Shown: piece after piece, positions 51,446 to 59,885 of the stretch
Numbering within the stretch: the first letter of the stretch is position 1
Layout: the number at the start of each line of letters is the position of its first letter
NCBI RefSeq assembly: GCF_963677565.1
Contig: NZ_OY781981.1
Coordinates: forward strand, 2,591,001-2,655,000
Direction of reading: 5' to 3'
Length of the DNA: 64,000 bases
Source: an uncultured Draconibacterium sp.
Lineage (GTDB): Bacteria > Bacteroidota > Bacteroidia > Bacteroidales > Prolixibacteraceae
Program-made: the position numbers and the translations under genes
Notes under the pieces: generated by a model
Told to the model about the DNA's origin: nothing
Seen by the model: the letters and a program-made list of their open reading frames with translations, nothing else
The model's database searches: none

Positions 51446-52453
51446 ATGAAACGAATAAAACGCTTTTTTCTGATAGTAATTCTTTTGGCGATAATTACTT
51501 ACCTGCTGGGGCCAAAGCCACCCAAGCCGGAGCTGAATAAGGATCTGCCATCAATTTCGGCAAGTATTGCAAATATTGAAAGTTTTGTAGAACGCAAGGA
51601 AGCAGCCTTTTCGGTTAAACCGGATAACGAGTCGCGCATATTTTGGGCCAACGATACCTTAAAAGAGCGTACTGATTACTGTGTGTTGTACCTGCACGGA
51701 TTTTCAGCGTCGTGGTACGAAGGGCATCCTGCGCATGAACGATTTGCCAGCCACTTTGGGTACAATTTGTATGTGCCACGTTTACACGATCATGGTTTGG
51801 TTACCGAAGATGCATTAATGGATATGACTCCTGATAAATTGTATGCATCGGCAAAAGAGGCATTGATGATAGCACGAAGCCTGGGCCGGAAAGTGATTGT
51901 TATGAGCACTTCAACTGGAGGAACGCTGGGATTAAAACTGGCGGCAGATTTTCCGGAGTATGTAGACGGATTGATTCTGTATTCGCCAAATATAAAGGTG
52001 TACAATAAAACTATGGTATTATTATCGAAACCATGGGGCCTGCAACTCGGACGAAAAGTTATGGGTGGTAAATACCGCATTTCTGAAGATGATCCGGAAT
52101 CGGAAGATTGTAAATACTGGAATTGCAAATACCGTGTGGAAGCACTGGTTTATTTGCAACAATTGCTGGATGCTACAATGACCAAAGAAACGTTTGGACG
52201 TGTATCTGTGCCTGTATTTTTGGGTTATTACTATAAAGACGATGAGAACCAGGATAATACCGTTAGTGTAGATGCTATGCTTGATATGTTTGAAGAGTTG
52301 GGAACATTGCCAAACCAGAAAGTTAAAAAGGCATTTCCTGAAGCTGGAGATCATGTAATTGCCTGCGAGCTTACATCGGGAAGCGTGGAAGAAGTAATTG
52401 CCGAAACCATTCGTTTCGGAGAAGGTATTTTAGGATTAAGCTCAACCCGCTAG
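51446..52453 (+). CDS. Alpha/beta hydrolase with N-terminal membrane anchor
   Basis: The 335-residue protein has a single N-terminal hydrophobic helix (about 6-22: FFLIVILLAIITYLLG) followed by PKPPKPEL. The hydrolase domain has VLYLHGFSASWYEGHPAHER near the oxyanion hole, nucleophile-elbow VMSTSTGGTLGLKL (central Ser), and FPEAGDHVIACE with the catalytic His. It is probably anchored in the membrane with the domain outside the cytoplasm. Esterase or lipase-like activity is likely. The substrate is unknown. Confidence 0.82.
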   Translation: MKRIKRFFLIVILLAIITYLLGPKPPKPELNKDLPSISASIANIESFVERKEAAFSVKPDNESRIFWANDTLKERTDYCVLYLHGFSASWYEGHPAHERFASHFGYNLYVPRLHDHGLVTEDALMDMTPDKLYASAKEALMIARSLGRKVIVMSTSTGGTLGLKLAADFPEYVDGLILYSPNIKVYNKTMVLLSKPWGLQLGRKVMGGKYRISEDDPESEDCKYWNCKYRVEALVYLQQLLDATMTKETFGRVSVPVFLGYYYKDDENQDNTVSVDAMLDMFEELGTLPNQKVKKAFPEAGDHVIACELTSGSVEEVIAETIRFGEGILGLSSTR

Positions 52454-52830
52454 CTGTCATTTCGAAGGAGGAACGACTGAGAAATCTGAAACCTATGAAA
52501 GACCACAATTATTTCGTACACATTGTTACAAACAAAAATAAAACGGTTTTATATATAGGCGTTACGAATGATCTCCAAAGGCGGGTATTCGAACATGAAA
52601 ATGGATCAATTCCCGGTTTCTCGAAAAAATATAATTGTAATTTTCTTGTTTTTTATGAACATTTCCAACAGGTTGAACATGCCATTGAGAGGGAGAAAGA
52701 AATAAAGAAGTGGAGGGGAGAAAAGAAAAATAATTTGGTCAGAGAGTTTAATCCAAACTGGGATTTTCTGAATCAAAAGATTTATTCCTCCTTGTAACAG
52801 ATTTCTCCTCGTGCCTCGTCGAAATGACAG
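52454..52830. mobile_element. GIY-YIG nuclease gene enclosed by inverted repeats
   Basis: The left arm (52454-52488) begins CTGTCATTTCGA and ends GAGAAATCTG. The right arm (52798-52830) reads CAGATTTCTC to TCGAAATGACAG, the reverse complement of the left arm at both ends with a differing middle. The nuclease coding sequence fills the space between. The left arm begins directly after the hydrolase stop codon. The arrangement resembles a small mobile or REP-like unit with its own nuclease, but mobility is inferred, not shown. Confidence 0.55.
52495..52797 (+). CDS. GIY-YIG nuclease-superfamily protein
   Basis: The 100-residue single-domain protein has the GIY-YIG core: YFVHIVTNKNKTVLYIGVTN, then LQRRVFEHENG with the conserved Arg, and later the family's conserved Glu region AIEREKEIKKWRGEKK. 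It belongs to the short UPF0213/YhbQ-like group, whose members are often annotated as excision or endonuclease proteins. Its start lies 6 nt after the left inverted repeat and its stop overlaps the edge of the right one. Confidence 0.88.
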   Translation: MKDHNYFVHIVTNKNKTVLYIGVTNDLQRRVFEHENGSIPGFSKKYNCNFLVFYEHFQQVEHAIEREKEIKKWRGEKKNNLVREFNPNWDFLNQKIYSSL

Positions 52831-52840
52831 ATTCTTATTG

Positions 52841-53572
52841 TTATGAAATCTGGGCAGCTGCCTCGTCGTCTAAAAACCAGGTCAATATTCCGTTGGTTGG
52901 ACTTATGTAGTAGGCCGGTAACAGTTGTGCAGCATCATTATCATTCATTATTTCTGATATTCGCAAAGCTTTGTTCGAGCCGGTAACCAGGAAAAACACC
53001 TGGTTGGCATTGTTTAGTACATTTCCGGTGATCGTAATTCTTTTTTGCCCCGTTAGCGGATGAACGGCAACAGCACAGTTTTGTTCGTATTCAAACAGTT
53101 CTAACTGATCGGGAAAAATGGAAGCGGTATGGCCATCGTCGCCAAGTCCCAGAATTATAAGATCAAAGACAGGATCTTTTCCCCTTGAATTCAGGGTGTC
53201 TTGCATCTCTTTTGAATAACGAAGTGCCTCCTTTTCAGGGTCTTCTTCGCCACGAATTCGGTGTATATTGTCTTCTGGTATATCGATATTTGAAATCAGA
53301 TAGTCGACAGTCATTTTATAGTTGCTTTGCTCATCGGTTGGAGGAACACAACGCTCGTCTCCCCACCACAGATGAATGCGCTCCCACGGTATCTGATCTG
53401 CATATTTTTTACTTATCTTTTTGAAAAGTCCTTTAGGTGAATTCCCTCCCGAAAGAGCGATATCAAAAATCTCCTGATTTGAATTCTGTACCATCTTAAT
53501 AAGCTCTTTGGCGATGGCTTTGTAAACATTCTTCGGTTTCGAAAAAATTTTTACTTCTGTAAAGGTCTTCAT
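52841..53572 (-). CDS. pgl: 6-phosphogluconolactonase (SOL/DevB type)
   Basis: The 243-residue enzyme hydrolyses 6-phosphogluconolactone in the oxidative pentose phosphate pathway. The family segment IALSGGNSPKGLFKKIS and WERIHLWWGDERCVP, followed by SNYKM, are diagnostic, as is ILGLGDDGHTASIFP. It lies 34 nt after zwf on the same strand, so the first two steps of the pathway are adjacent. Confidence 0.95.
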   Translation of the reverse strand: MKTFTEVKIFSKPKNVYKAIAKELIKMVQNSNQEIFDIALSGGNSPKGLFKKISKKYADQIPWERIHLWWGDERCVPPTDEQSNYKMTVDYLISNIDIPEDNIHRIRGEEDPEKEALRYSKEMQDTLNSRGKDPVFDLIILGLGDDGHTASIFPDQLELFEYEQNCAVAVHPLTGQKRITITGNVLNNANQVFFLVTGSNKALRISEIMNDNDAAQLLPAYYISPTNGILTWFLDDEAAAQIS

Positions 53573-53606
53573 ATCAATTGGTTTATCGCTTATTCACAAA
53601 TATATG

Positions 53607-55100
53607 CTAAAGTTCACAATACAAACCATCGTTAGATAAGTTTTTGCACGGATAGCGCCATTTTCCGTTTCCAATCAATTTGTCTGAGTCTTCCGGCCCC
53701 CAACTACCTGCAGGATAACCATAAATAGGAATCTCCGGATTGGTATCCCATGCATTAATTATGGGCTGAACAAATTCCCATGCTGCTTCAACAGCATCGC
53801 CACGGGCATAAAGTGTAGCATCGCCCTGCATACAATCCAGGAGGAGGCGTTCGTAGGCAGCCGGAACCTTTTTATCGGCCAAATCAGAGTAATGAAAATC
53901 CATATTTACCGTTTGAACCTTAAATCCTGTTCCCGGTGTTTTCATGCCAAATTTCAGTAGAATTCCTTCGTCGGGCTGAATACGGATAATTAACTGATTG
54001 TTCCCCTGCGTTCCTTCCGGTCCAAAAAGATGGTGCGGTACTTTTCTGAAATGAATAACAATCTCGGTAACTCGCGTGGGGAGTTTTTTCCCGGTGCGAA
54101 TGTAAAACGGAACACCTGCCCAGCGCCAGTTGTCAATAAAAAATTTTAAGGCGACAAAAGTTTCGGTGCGCGAAAACTTTGCCACACCGGGCTCTTCGCG
54201 ATAACCAGCTACTTTTTTATTGCCGATTGTTGAGGCTGTGTACTGTCCACGAATAACGTAACGTGAAACCTCATTCTCGCGAATTGGGCGAAGCGACTGA
54301 AATACTTTCAGCGTTTCATTCCTGATGGCATCGGCTTCTACAACCACAGGTGGTTCCATAGCTACAAAACCGGCTACCTGAAGCAAATGGTTTTGCAACA
54401 TATCGCGCATAGCCCCCGAATGGTCGTAATATCCTCCACGGCCTTCCACTCCCAAACTTTCTGCCGAAGTAATTTCCACGCGCTCAATATATCGCCGGTT
54501 CCAAAGCGGTTCAAAAATCCCGTTCGAGAAGCGCGTAACAAGCATGTTTTGTACCGTCTCTTTACCCAGATAATGATCGATTCGGTAAATCTGTTCTTCT
54601 TCGAAATAATGCAGTAATTGTTGGTTCAAATCTTTGGCCGACTTTAAATCAGTTCCAAATGGTTTCTCAACAATTAATCGCCTGAAATAGTTGTCCGATT
54701 TCGATAACCCGTTTTCGCATAAATGTTTTGGAATTAACGGGTATAAAGATGGGGGAGTTGACAGGTAGAATATATAGTTCTTCTTAATTTTTAATGAATC
54801 TGAAAGCTCTTCAAGTCTTTCTTTTAAAGGTAGCAAATCGTCAGCTGAATCGTTCTGAACCGACTGGTAAAACAGCATTTTTTTAAATTCTGCCGCCTTT
54901 TCATTATCGGGCAAAAATTCATCAGCCCGTTTTCTGAAATCTCCATCAGAAAGTGTTGAGCGGGATGCTCCAAGAACAGCAAATTTATCGGGCAACAGGT
55001 TTTGAATGTATAATTCAAAAAGTGCAGGGATAAGTTTACGTTTTGTGAGGTCGCCCGATGCACCGAATATAACTAATATCTGGTCTTCTGCTTTCTTCAT
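53607..55100 (-). CDS. zwf: Glucose-6-phosphate 1-dehydrogenase
   Basis: The 497-residue enzyme oxidises glucose 6-phosphate, producing NAD(P)H. It shows the nucleotide-binding VIFGASGDLTKRKLIPALF and the active-site RIDHYLGKETVQN with its conserved Lys and His. The start is taken as ATG 55100. A TTG two codons earlier is possible. It lies between a phosphopantetheinyl transferase gene and pgl. Confidence 0.96.
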   Translation of the reverse strand: MKKAEDQILVIFGASGDLTKRKLIPALFELYIQNLLPDKFAVLGASRSTLSDGDFRKRADEFLPDNEKAAEFKKMLFYQSVQNDSADDLLPLKERLEELSDSLKIKKNYIFYLSTPPSLYPLIPKHLCENGLSKSDNYFRRLIVEKPFGTDLKSAKDLNQQLLHYFEEEQIYRIDHYLGKETVQNMLVTRFSNGIFEPLWNRRYIERVEITSAESLGVEGRGGYYDHSGAMRDMLQNHLLQVAGFVAMEPPVVVEADAIRNETLKVFQSLRPIRENEVSRYVIRGQYTASTIGNKKVAGYREEPGVAKFSRTETFVALKFFIDNWRWAGVPFYIRTGKKLPTRVTEIVIHFRKVPHHLFGPEGTQGNNQLIIRIQPDEGILLKFGMKTPGTGFKVQTVNMDFHYSDLADKKVPAAYERLLLDCMQGDATLYARGDAVEAAWEFVQPIINAWDTNPEIPIYGYPAGSWGPEDSDKLIGNGKWRYPCKNLSNDGLYCEL

Positions 55101-55109
55101 AATCAATAT

Positions 55110-55745
55110 TTACTCTTCAACGCAATAAACAAGAACATTGTTTTTTACGATGTGATAATTTAAACGATATTTTGTAGTGATGCCCTGGTAGAGTAATTTG
55201 CCTGAAAAATGATTTTGAGCCCTGTAATCAAAGTCCTCGATTAAAATTTGTTTGTTGAATAGTATTCCCGGCAACCCGGAACATTTATAAATGGCTTCTT
55301 TAGCAGCCCAAAGCATAATTTTTGCCAGCTGTGGATGCGACCCTTTTTCTATAAAATCAATTTCTTGTGGGGCTACAAAGCGTTGTACAACTTTATTTAT
55401 GTTTCTGTCTAATTGTTCAACATCAATTCCTGCTTTTTTTTCCGAGATATAAACAGCCGCCAGGTTAGCAGAGTGTGTTATGCTAATATGTAACTCCGAA
55501 TCTTTAAGAACTGGTTTCCCGACAGTTTCGGTGTAAACAATTTGTGGATATCCCGGAAAAAGGTTTTGCAGTATCAGTCGGCTTGCAAGGAACTCGCGAC
55601 ATCTTTTTTCTGAACGGAAAGCGTTTAATCGTTCTGAATCTGCCGGATGAAGTTGACAATTTTTTAATAAATCATCAGCCGGTTCCTGCAGTTCCCAAAT
55701 ACCGATTGTACCACTCTCGCTTTTTATTTTTTCAATTAGTGGCAT
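55110..55745 (-). CDS. 4'-phosphopantetheinyl transferase superfamily protein
   Basis: The 211-residue Sfp/AcpT-like enzyme moves phosphopantetheine from CoA to carrier proteins. The magnesium- and CoA-binding motifs are AGIDVEQLDR and LWAAKEAIYKCSG, with the ISITHS segment before them. It starts at the gldD stop codon (TAATG overlap). The carrier protein it serves is not in the window. Confidence 0.9.
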   Translation of the reverse strand: MPLIEKIKSESGTIGIWELQEPADDLLKNCQLHPADSERLNAFRSEKRCREFLASRLILQNLFPGYPQIVYTETVGKPVLKDSELHISITHSANLAAVYISEKKAGIDVEQLDRNINKVVQRFVAPQEIDFIEKGSHPQLAKIMLWAAKEAIYKCSGLPGILFNKQILIEDFDYRAQNHFSGKLLYQGITTKYRLNYHIVKNNVLVYCVEE

Positions 55746-56317
55746 TATTTGTTCCAGCTTGTGGTTTCAATTAAATGAACAATATCAGGCTCGATGAAAT
55801 TGATTACGGGGCTTAGTGAATCAATATCGGGCACCTCGCGAATGTAAAAGGCTCCACGCAGAAAATGCCGTGTACTGTCGGTTAAAAAGAATTGCATCGG
55901 CGAAGCAGCATTTCCTTCAATAGCATAGATTGTTCCGTATACTTTTTGTTGTGGATTTAAGAAAAGCCTTTCATCAATGGCATCTGCTTTTATCGAATGT
56001 TTATAAGCCAGCGTTCTTGTTTCTTCCATTAATTCCATCAAAAGTTTTTTGCTGCTGATGTCGTAATACGAAATATGAATTTCAACCTTGTTTTCAGGTA
56101 TCGCAACATTTATCCAATACGGTTTGTCCGGATTTCTGTTATCTTTTTCAATTTGAGCGTAATCCGGTATTTCAAAATTATACGGAAACGAATTATTAAG
56201 AGCGGTGTAACTTTTCTCGGGGAAATCGATACGATAGAACCCACGGGGTTTGGGCGTATAATCTTCTTTACATGCCAATAAAAACAACAGGATTAAAAAT
56301 AGTGTCGCGTTTCTCAT
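55745..56317 (-). CDS. gldD: Gliding motility lipoprotein GldD
   Basis: The 190-residue lipoprotein has lipobox LLAC with C16 followed by KEDYTPKPRGFYRIDFPE, the hallmark opening of GldD. In Flavobacterium, GldD is needed for gliding and for type IX secretion function. Its position next to gldE is conserved in the phylum. The start is taken as ATG 56317. A TTG at 56326 would add three residues. Presence alone does not prove the organism glides. Confidence 0.93.
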   Translation of the reverse strand: MRNATLFLILLFLLACKEDYTPKPRGFYRIDFPEKSYTALNNSFPYNFEIPDYAQIEKDNRNPDKPYWINVAIPENKVEIHISYYDISSKKLLMELMEETRTLAYKHSIKADAIDERLFLNPQQKVYGTIYAIEGNAASPMQFFLTDSTRHFLRGAFYIREVPDIDSLSPVINFIEPDIVHLIETTSWNK

Positions 56318-56339
56318 CTCCCTCAATCTTTTCTCTGTA

Positions 56340-57659
56340 TTAATTGATAACTACCTTAATTTGTTTAATGCGGCGATTATCTACTTCTTCAATGGTAAAT
56401 GAAAATTGTTTGCATTTCACCTGTTCTTTTAACGAAGGAATTTCCCCTTTTATTTCGAGGATTAGGCCGGCAAGTGTGTCGGCATCACCTTTAACTTCGT
56501 CGAAAACTGTGTCGTCGCAATTCACGACTTTATAGAAATCGCCAAGCAAAACTTTGGCATCAAAAATATAGGTGTTTTCTGCTATCTTGGTAAAGAAATT
56601 CTCTTCTTCATCGAATTCGTCGGTAATGTCACCAACAATTTCTTCCAGAATATCTTCAAGTGTAACAATTCCCGATGTTCCTCCATATTCGTCAACAACA
56701 ATGGCAAGGTGTACTTTTGTTTTCTGAAATTCTTCTAAAAGCGAACTGATCTTTTTAGTATCCGGAACATAAAACGGAGGCCGTATCAGCGTTTGCCATT
56801 TAAACGACTTAACTTTATGACTGTGCTGAAGAATGTCTTTAATGTAAAGCAAACCGCTAATGTTATCGAATGAATCGATAAAAACGGGAATGCGCGAGTA
56901 GCCCGAGTCGTTGATAACTTCGAGAACCTCGTCGAAATTTGCTTTTATATCAAGAGAAACCACATCAACACGCGGTGTCATAATTTCTTCAACACTTTTA
57001 TTTCCAAACTTTACAATACCTTCCAGAATCTCTTTTTCTTCCGATAATTCCTGGTCGGAAGTCAACTCCAGGGCCTGTGAAATCTCGTCCATCGAGATGT
57101 TCTTTTTGTGTTTCTGCAGGCGTCGGTTTACAAAACCGGTTGAATAGATTAGTATGGCATTTACGGGACTAAATATTTTTTCGAGCGTTCGCAACGGCAG
57201 TGCCATAAATTGTGCAAATCGTAAAGCAAAGTGTGTGGCGTAAACTTTCGGAAAAATCTCGCCAAATAGCAGTAGGAAAAATGTGATAAGCACTACCTGG
57301 AAGATAAACTCCAGCGCAGGCGAATTTTCAAAAGTTATCAGGTTATTGGAAATGTATGCTGTTAGAATTACGATACCAACATTCACAAAATTATTTGTCA
57401 CCAATATGGTAGCGAGTAACTTTTCCGGGTTTTCCAGGTGACGAATCACCCGTTCGTTATTTTTTCCTTTGTGTTTCAGCTTGTGTTTATCACTTGCCGA
57501 AAGCGAAAAATAGGCAACTTCCGAACCACTTATCAACGCAGAACTTAACAGCAAAAACAGTACAATTACTATTGAAACAATAATTCCAAAATTGATAGGG
57601 TGTAGTTGAATTTGCCAGGAGCCTAATGAGGCCAAACTAAATAGCGGTTCTGTTTCCAA
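56340..57659 (-). CDS. gldE: Gliding motility-associated protein GldE (CBS/CorC-HlyC family)
   Basis: The 439-residue membrane protein has a DUF21-type membrane domain (about 25-190), a CBS pair (about 220-345, with VEEIMTPRVDVVSLDI and IVVDEYGGTSGIVTLEDILE) and a C-terminal CorC-HlyC domain. GldE and GldD are functional partners in gliding bacteria. The family otherwise resembles metal-ion exporters. The start appears to be TTG: no ATG or GTG precedes the first helix and a TAG lies three codons upstream. Confidence 0.92.
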   Translation of the reverse strand: METEPLFSLASLGSWQIQLHPINFGIIVSIVIVLFLLLSSALISGSEVAYFSLSASDKHKLKHKGKNNERVIRHLENPEKLLATILVTNNFVNVGIVILTAYISNNLITFENSPALEFIFQVVLITFFLLLFGEIFPKVYATHFALRFAQFMALPLRTLEKIFSPVNAILIYSTGFVNRRLQKHKKNISMDEISQALELTSDQELSEEKEILEGIVKFGNKSVEEIMTPRVDVVSLDIKANFDEVLEVINDSGYSRIPVFIDSFDNISGLLYIKDILQHSHKVKSFKWQTLIRPPFYVPDTKKISSLLEEFQKTKVHLAIVVDEYGGTSGIVTLEDILEEIVGDITDEFDEEENFFTKIAENTYIFDAKVLLGDFYKVVNCDDTVFDEVKGDADTLAGLILEIKGEIPSLKEQVKCKQFSFTIEEVDNRRIKQIKVVIN

Positions 57660-57674
57660 ATTTTTCTATTTTGG

Positions 57675-58124
57675 TTAGAAAGGAAGATCCTCGTCGCCCT
57701 CCGGTTCTTCAATGTCCGGTTGCGAAACCTGCGGTGTAGATGCAGAGCCAGAGCTTTGTGCAGCTCCACCTTGTTCTGCCGGGCCTTGATTGTCAGCACG
57801 GTTCCCAAGCATTTGCATTTGGTCGCCGTAAATCTCGGTAACATAGCGTTTGTTGCCATCTTTGTCGTCGTACGAACGGGTTCTAATTCTTCCCTCAATG
57901 TACAACTGACGGCCTTTGGTAACGTATTTTTCAGCAACTTCTGCCAAACCTCTCCACAGCACAATATTGTGCCATTCGGTTGTGGTAACACGTTCGCCGC
58001 TTTTGGCGGTATAACTTTCAGAAGTAGCTAAAGGAAAATTGGCAACTGCAACACCTGAATCGAGGTGACGTACTTCGGGATCTTTTCCCACGTTTCCAAC
58101 AAGAATAACTTTGTTTACTGACAT
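57675..58124 (-). CDS. ssb: Single-stranded DNA-binding protein
   Basis: The 149-residue SSB has an OB-fold (1-108, beginning MSVNKVILVGNVGKDPEVRH), a Gly/Gln/Ser-rich linker and the acidic tip DEDLPF that docks partner proteins. It lies between mutY and gldE, an arrangement common in Bacteroidota. Another, nearby mutation-repair gene (mutY) is transcribed just before it. Confidence 0.97.
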   Translation of the reverse strand: MSVNKVILVGNVGKDPEVRHLDSGVAVANFPLATSESYTAKSGERVTTTEWHNIVLWRGLAEVAEKYVTKGRQLYIEGRIRTRSYDDKDGNKRYVTEIYGDQMQMLGNRADNQGPAEQGGAAQSSGSASTPQVSQPDIEEPEGDEDLPF

Positions 58125-58194
58125 AATCTTAAATTTATTTGGTTAACATTTTTCAGAGTTAATAATGTTCTGCAATTATTCACCGGTTTTTTAA

Positions 58195-59244
58195 TTATAG
58201 TCCCAATCCGGCTTCGTGTAAAAACTGTTCAACCAGTCGGGATACAGCAAATTTAGAAATATCTTTTTTATTTACCCGAATAAGATGCGAAGGAATGTTA
58301 AAATTCGGACTAACTTCCAGGTATATCATTTTTGCGTAAATAACCTGATGGCTTAATATGTGTTTTTTCTGCTTGCTTATATATTTAATATTCACCTGAG
58401 ATGTGTTTACGGGTAAATTATAATGTAAAAGTTCTGTATCGGTAAGTGCATTTTGGGTTTCAAGCAAAGGTGGCTGGTATAAATTTTTCCAGATGTCGTT
58501 CTCCGATCTTTTATGCATCAGAATTGAATCTCCCATATCATATAAATAATAATAAAAATATCGGAGGCGCTGTCTCGTCTTCTTTTCCTTTACCGGAAGT
58601 TGACTTATAAGACCGTTTTTATATGCGAAACAAGCATCTACAAGCGGACATTTTTCACATTCGGGCGATTTTGGGACACACTGCAGAGCACCAAACTCCA
58701 TTAAGGCCTGGTTGTGCATACCTGGATCGTGTTCGTTTATCAATTCTTCAGCCAGTTCCTGGAACTCTTTTTTGCCCTTCGAAGAATCGATGGGAGTATT
58801 TATTCCATAATATCTGGATAAAACGCGGTAAATATTTCCATCAATGGCAGGATAGGGGAAGTTAAAAGCTATTGAAGCAATGGCGGCAGCAGTATACGGA
58901 CCAACACCTTTTAAGGCCAGAATATTTTTATAATCATTTGGGAAGGTACCATTATACTTCGATGCTATTATTTTTGCCGATGCGTGCAGGTTTCGTGCCC
59001 GCGAATAATATCCCAGCCCCTGCCAGAGTTTTAATACTTTATCTTCCTCTGCATTAGCCAGGTCTGTCACTGTTGGGAATGTTTCAATAAATCGCAGGAA
59101 GTAGTTTTTTCCCTGCTCAACACGGGTTTGCTGGAGTATGATCTCCGAGAGCCAAATCTTGTACGGATCCTTGTTTTTTCTCCACGGTAAATCACGTTTA
59201 TTTAGGGTGTACCACCTGTAAATACTTGTCAGGAAATTGTCCAT
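58195..59244 (-). CDS. mutY: A/G-specific adenine glycosylase
   Basis: The 349-residue enzyme removes adenine mispaired with 8-oxoguanine. The N-terminal HhH-GPD domain shows LPWRKNKDPYKIWLSEIILQ and LKGVGPYTAAAIASIAF. The iron-sulfur loop has the pattern C-x6-C-x2-C-x5-C (CVPKSPECEKCPLVDACF). A C-terminal NUDIX-like domain (about 230-345) recognises 8-oxoG. The length is typical. Confidence 0.96.
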   Translation of the reverse strand: MDNFLTSIYRWYTLNKRDLPWRKNKDPYKIWLSEIILQQTRVEQGKNYFLRFIETFPTVTDLANAEEDKVLKLWQGLGYYSRARNLHASAKIIASKYNGTFPNDYKNILALKGVGPYTAAAIASIAFNFPYPAIDGNIYRVLSRYYGINTPIDSSKGKKEFQELAEELINEHDPGMHNQALMEFGALQCVPKSPECEKCPLVDACFAYKNGLISQLPVKEKKTRQRLRYFYYYLYDMGDSILMHKRSENDIWKNLYQPPLLETQNALTDTELLHYNLPVNTSQVNIKYISKQKKHILSHQVIYAKMIYLEVSPNFNIPSHLIRVNKKDISKFAVSRLVEQFLHEAGLGL

Positions 59245-59303
59245 TCTACTCTAACTGGTTAAAAATCTTACAGAAAAACAAAAATAATTTATTTGAAATG
59301 CTT

Positions 59304-59331
59304 TTGGGTTTTATAATATTTTTTATTTTTG
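59304..59331 (+). promoter_or_regulatory. Promoter before HU gene
   Basis: TTG (59304-59306), a 17-nt spacer and TATTTTTG (59324-59331) form a standard Bacteroidota promoter, giving a leader of about 45 nt. Confidence 0.7.
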
Positions 59332-59381
59332 CATCCTCGATTAAAAACGATTAATATATTGAAAATTAAATATTTTAAGAG

Positions 59382-59666
59382 ATGACTAAGGCAGATATTG
59401 TAAATGAAATTTCGAAAGAAACAGGAATTGAAAAGGTAACTGTTCAAAAAACAGTTGAAGCTTTTATGGAAACAGTAAAAGATTCATTAGTTGATGGTAA
59501 AAATGTTTATCTAAGAGGTTTTGGTAGTTTTGTTGTTAAGAAAAGAGCAGAAAAAACTGCCCGTAACATTTCTAAGAACACAACCATTATCATTCCTGCA
59601 CACAATATACCTTCATTTAAACCAGCGAAGACATTTGTTTCAGAAGTTAAAAATCAAGTAAAATAA
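59382..59666 (+). CDS. HU-family nucleoid DNA-binding protein
   Basis: The 94-residue HU/IHF-type protein starts MTKADIVNEISKETGIEKVT and has the beta-arm GFGSFVVKKRAEKTARNISK, ending in the family's IPAHNIPSFKPAKTF. It compacts and bends DNA. It is followed 6 nt later by a tiny basic protein gene and is probably co-transcribed with it. Confidence 0.95.
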   Translation: MTKADIVNEISKETGIEKVTVQKTVEAFMETVKDSLVDGKNVYLRGFGSFVVKKRAEKTARNISKNTTIIIPAHNIPSFKPAKTFVSEVKNQVK

Positions 59667-59672
59667 AGAGTT

Positions 59673-59765
59673 ATGCCAAGCGGTAAAAAAAGAAAGAGAC
59701 ACAAGATGGCCACTCATAAGCGCAAAAAAAGATTGCGTAAAAACAGGCACAAGAAGAAGAAATAA
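59673..59765 (+). CDS. 30-residue highly basic protein, mS38/bS22-like (COX24/DUF1713) ribosomal candidate
   Basis: The ATG opens a 30-codon frame made almost wholly of Lys, Arg and His: MPSGKKRKRHKMATHKRK begins it, and it ends in KNRHKKKK. The pattern of basic clusters around a central Met resembles the C-terminal domain of mitochondrial ribosomal protein mS38 (AURKAIP1/COX24, DUF1713) and actinobacterial bS22. It lies 6 nt after the HU gene and shares its promoter. Ribosomal binding is inference from composition and pattern. Confidence 0.8.
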   Translation: MPSGKKRKRHKMATHKRKKRLRKNRHKKKK

Positions 59766-59800
59766 GATATTAATGAATTAATTTCTTATAGTAAATGATT

Positions 59801-59830
59801 AAACCTAAAGCATACCAATGCTTTAGGTTT
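59801..59830 (+). terminator. Perfect hairpin after the small basic protein gene
   Basis: AAACCTAAAGCAT and ATGCTTTAGGTTT pair over 13 bases around ACCA. The following AGTCTGTTA lacks a real U-tract, though the arm ends in TTT. It separates the HU transcript from RNase G. Confidence 0.65.
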
Positions 59831-59885
59831 AGTCTGTTATAACGATTAGTATTAACCAAAAGAAGTAGATGATTATTTAAAGGTT

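Noticed and set aside
52495..52797. Homing endonuclease inside an intron or intein
   Set aside because: The gene is intergenic between intact genes. No intron or intein structure interrupts a coding sequence.
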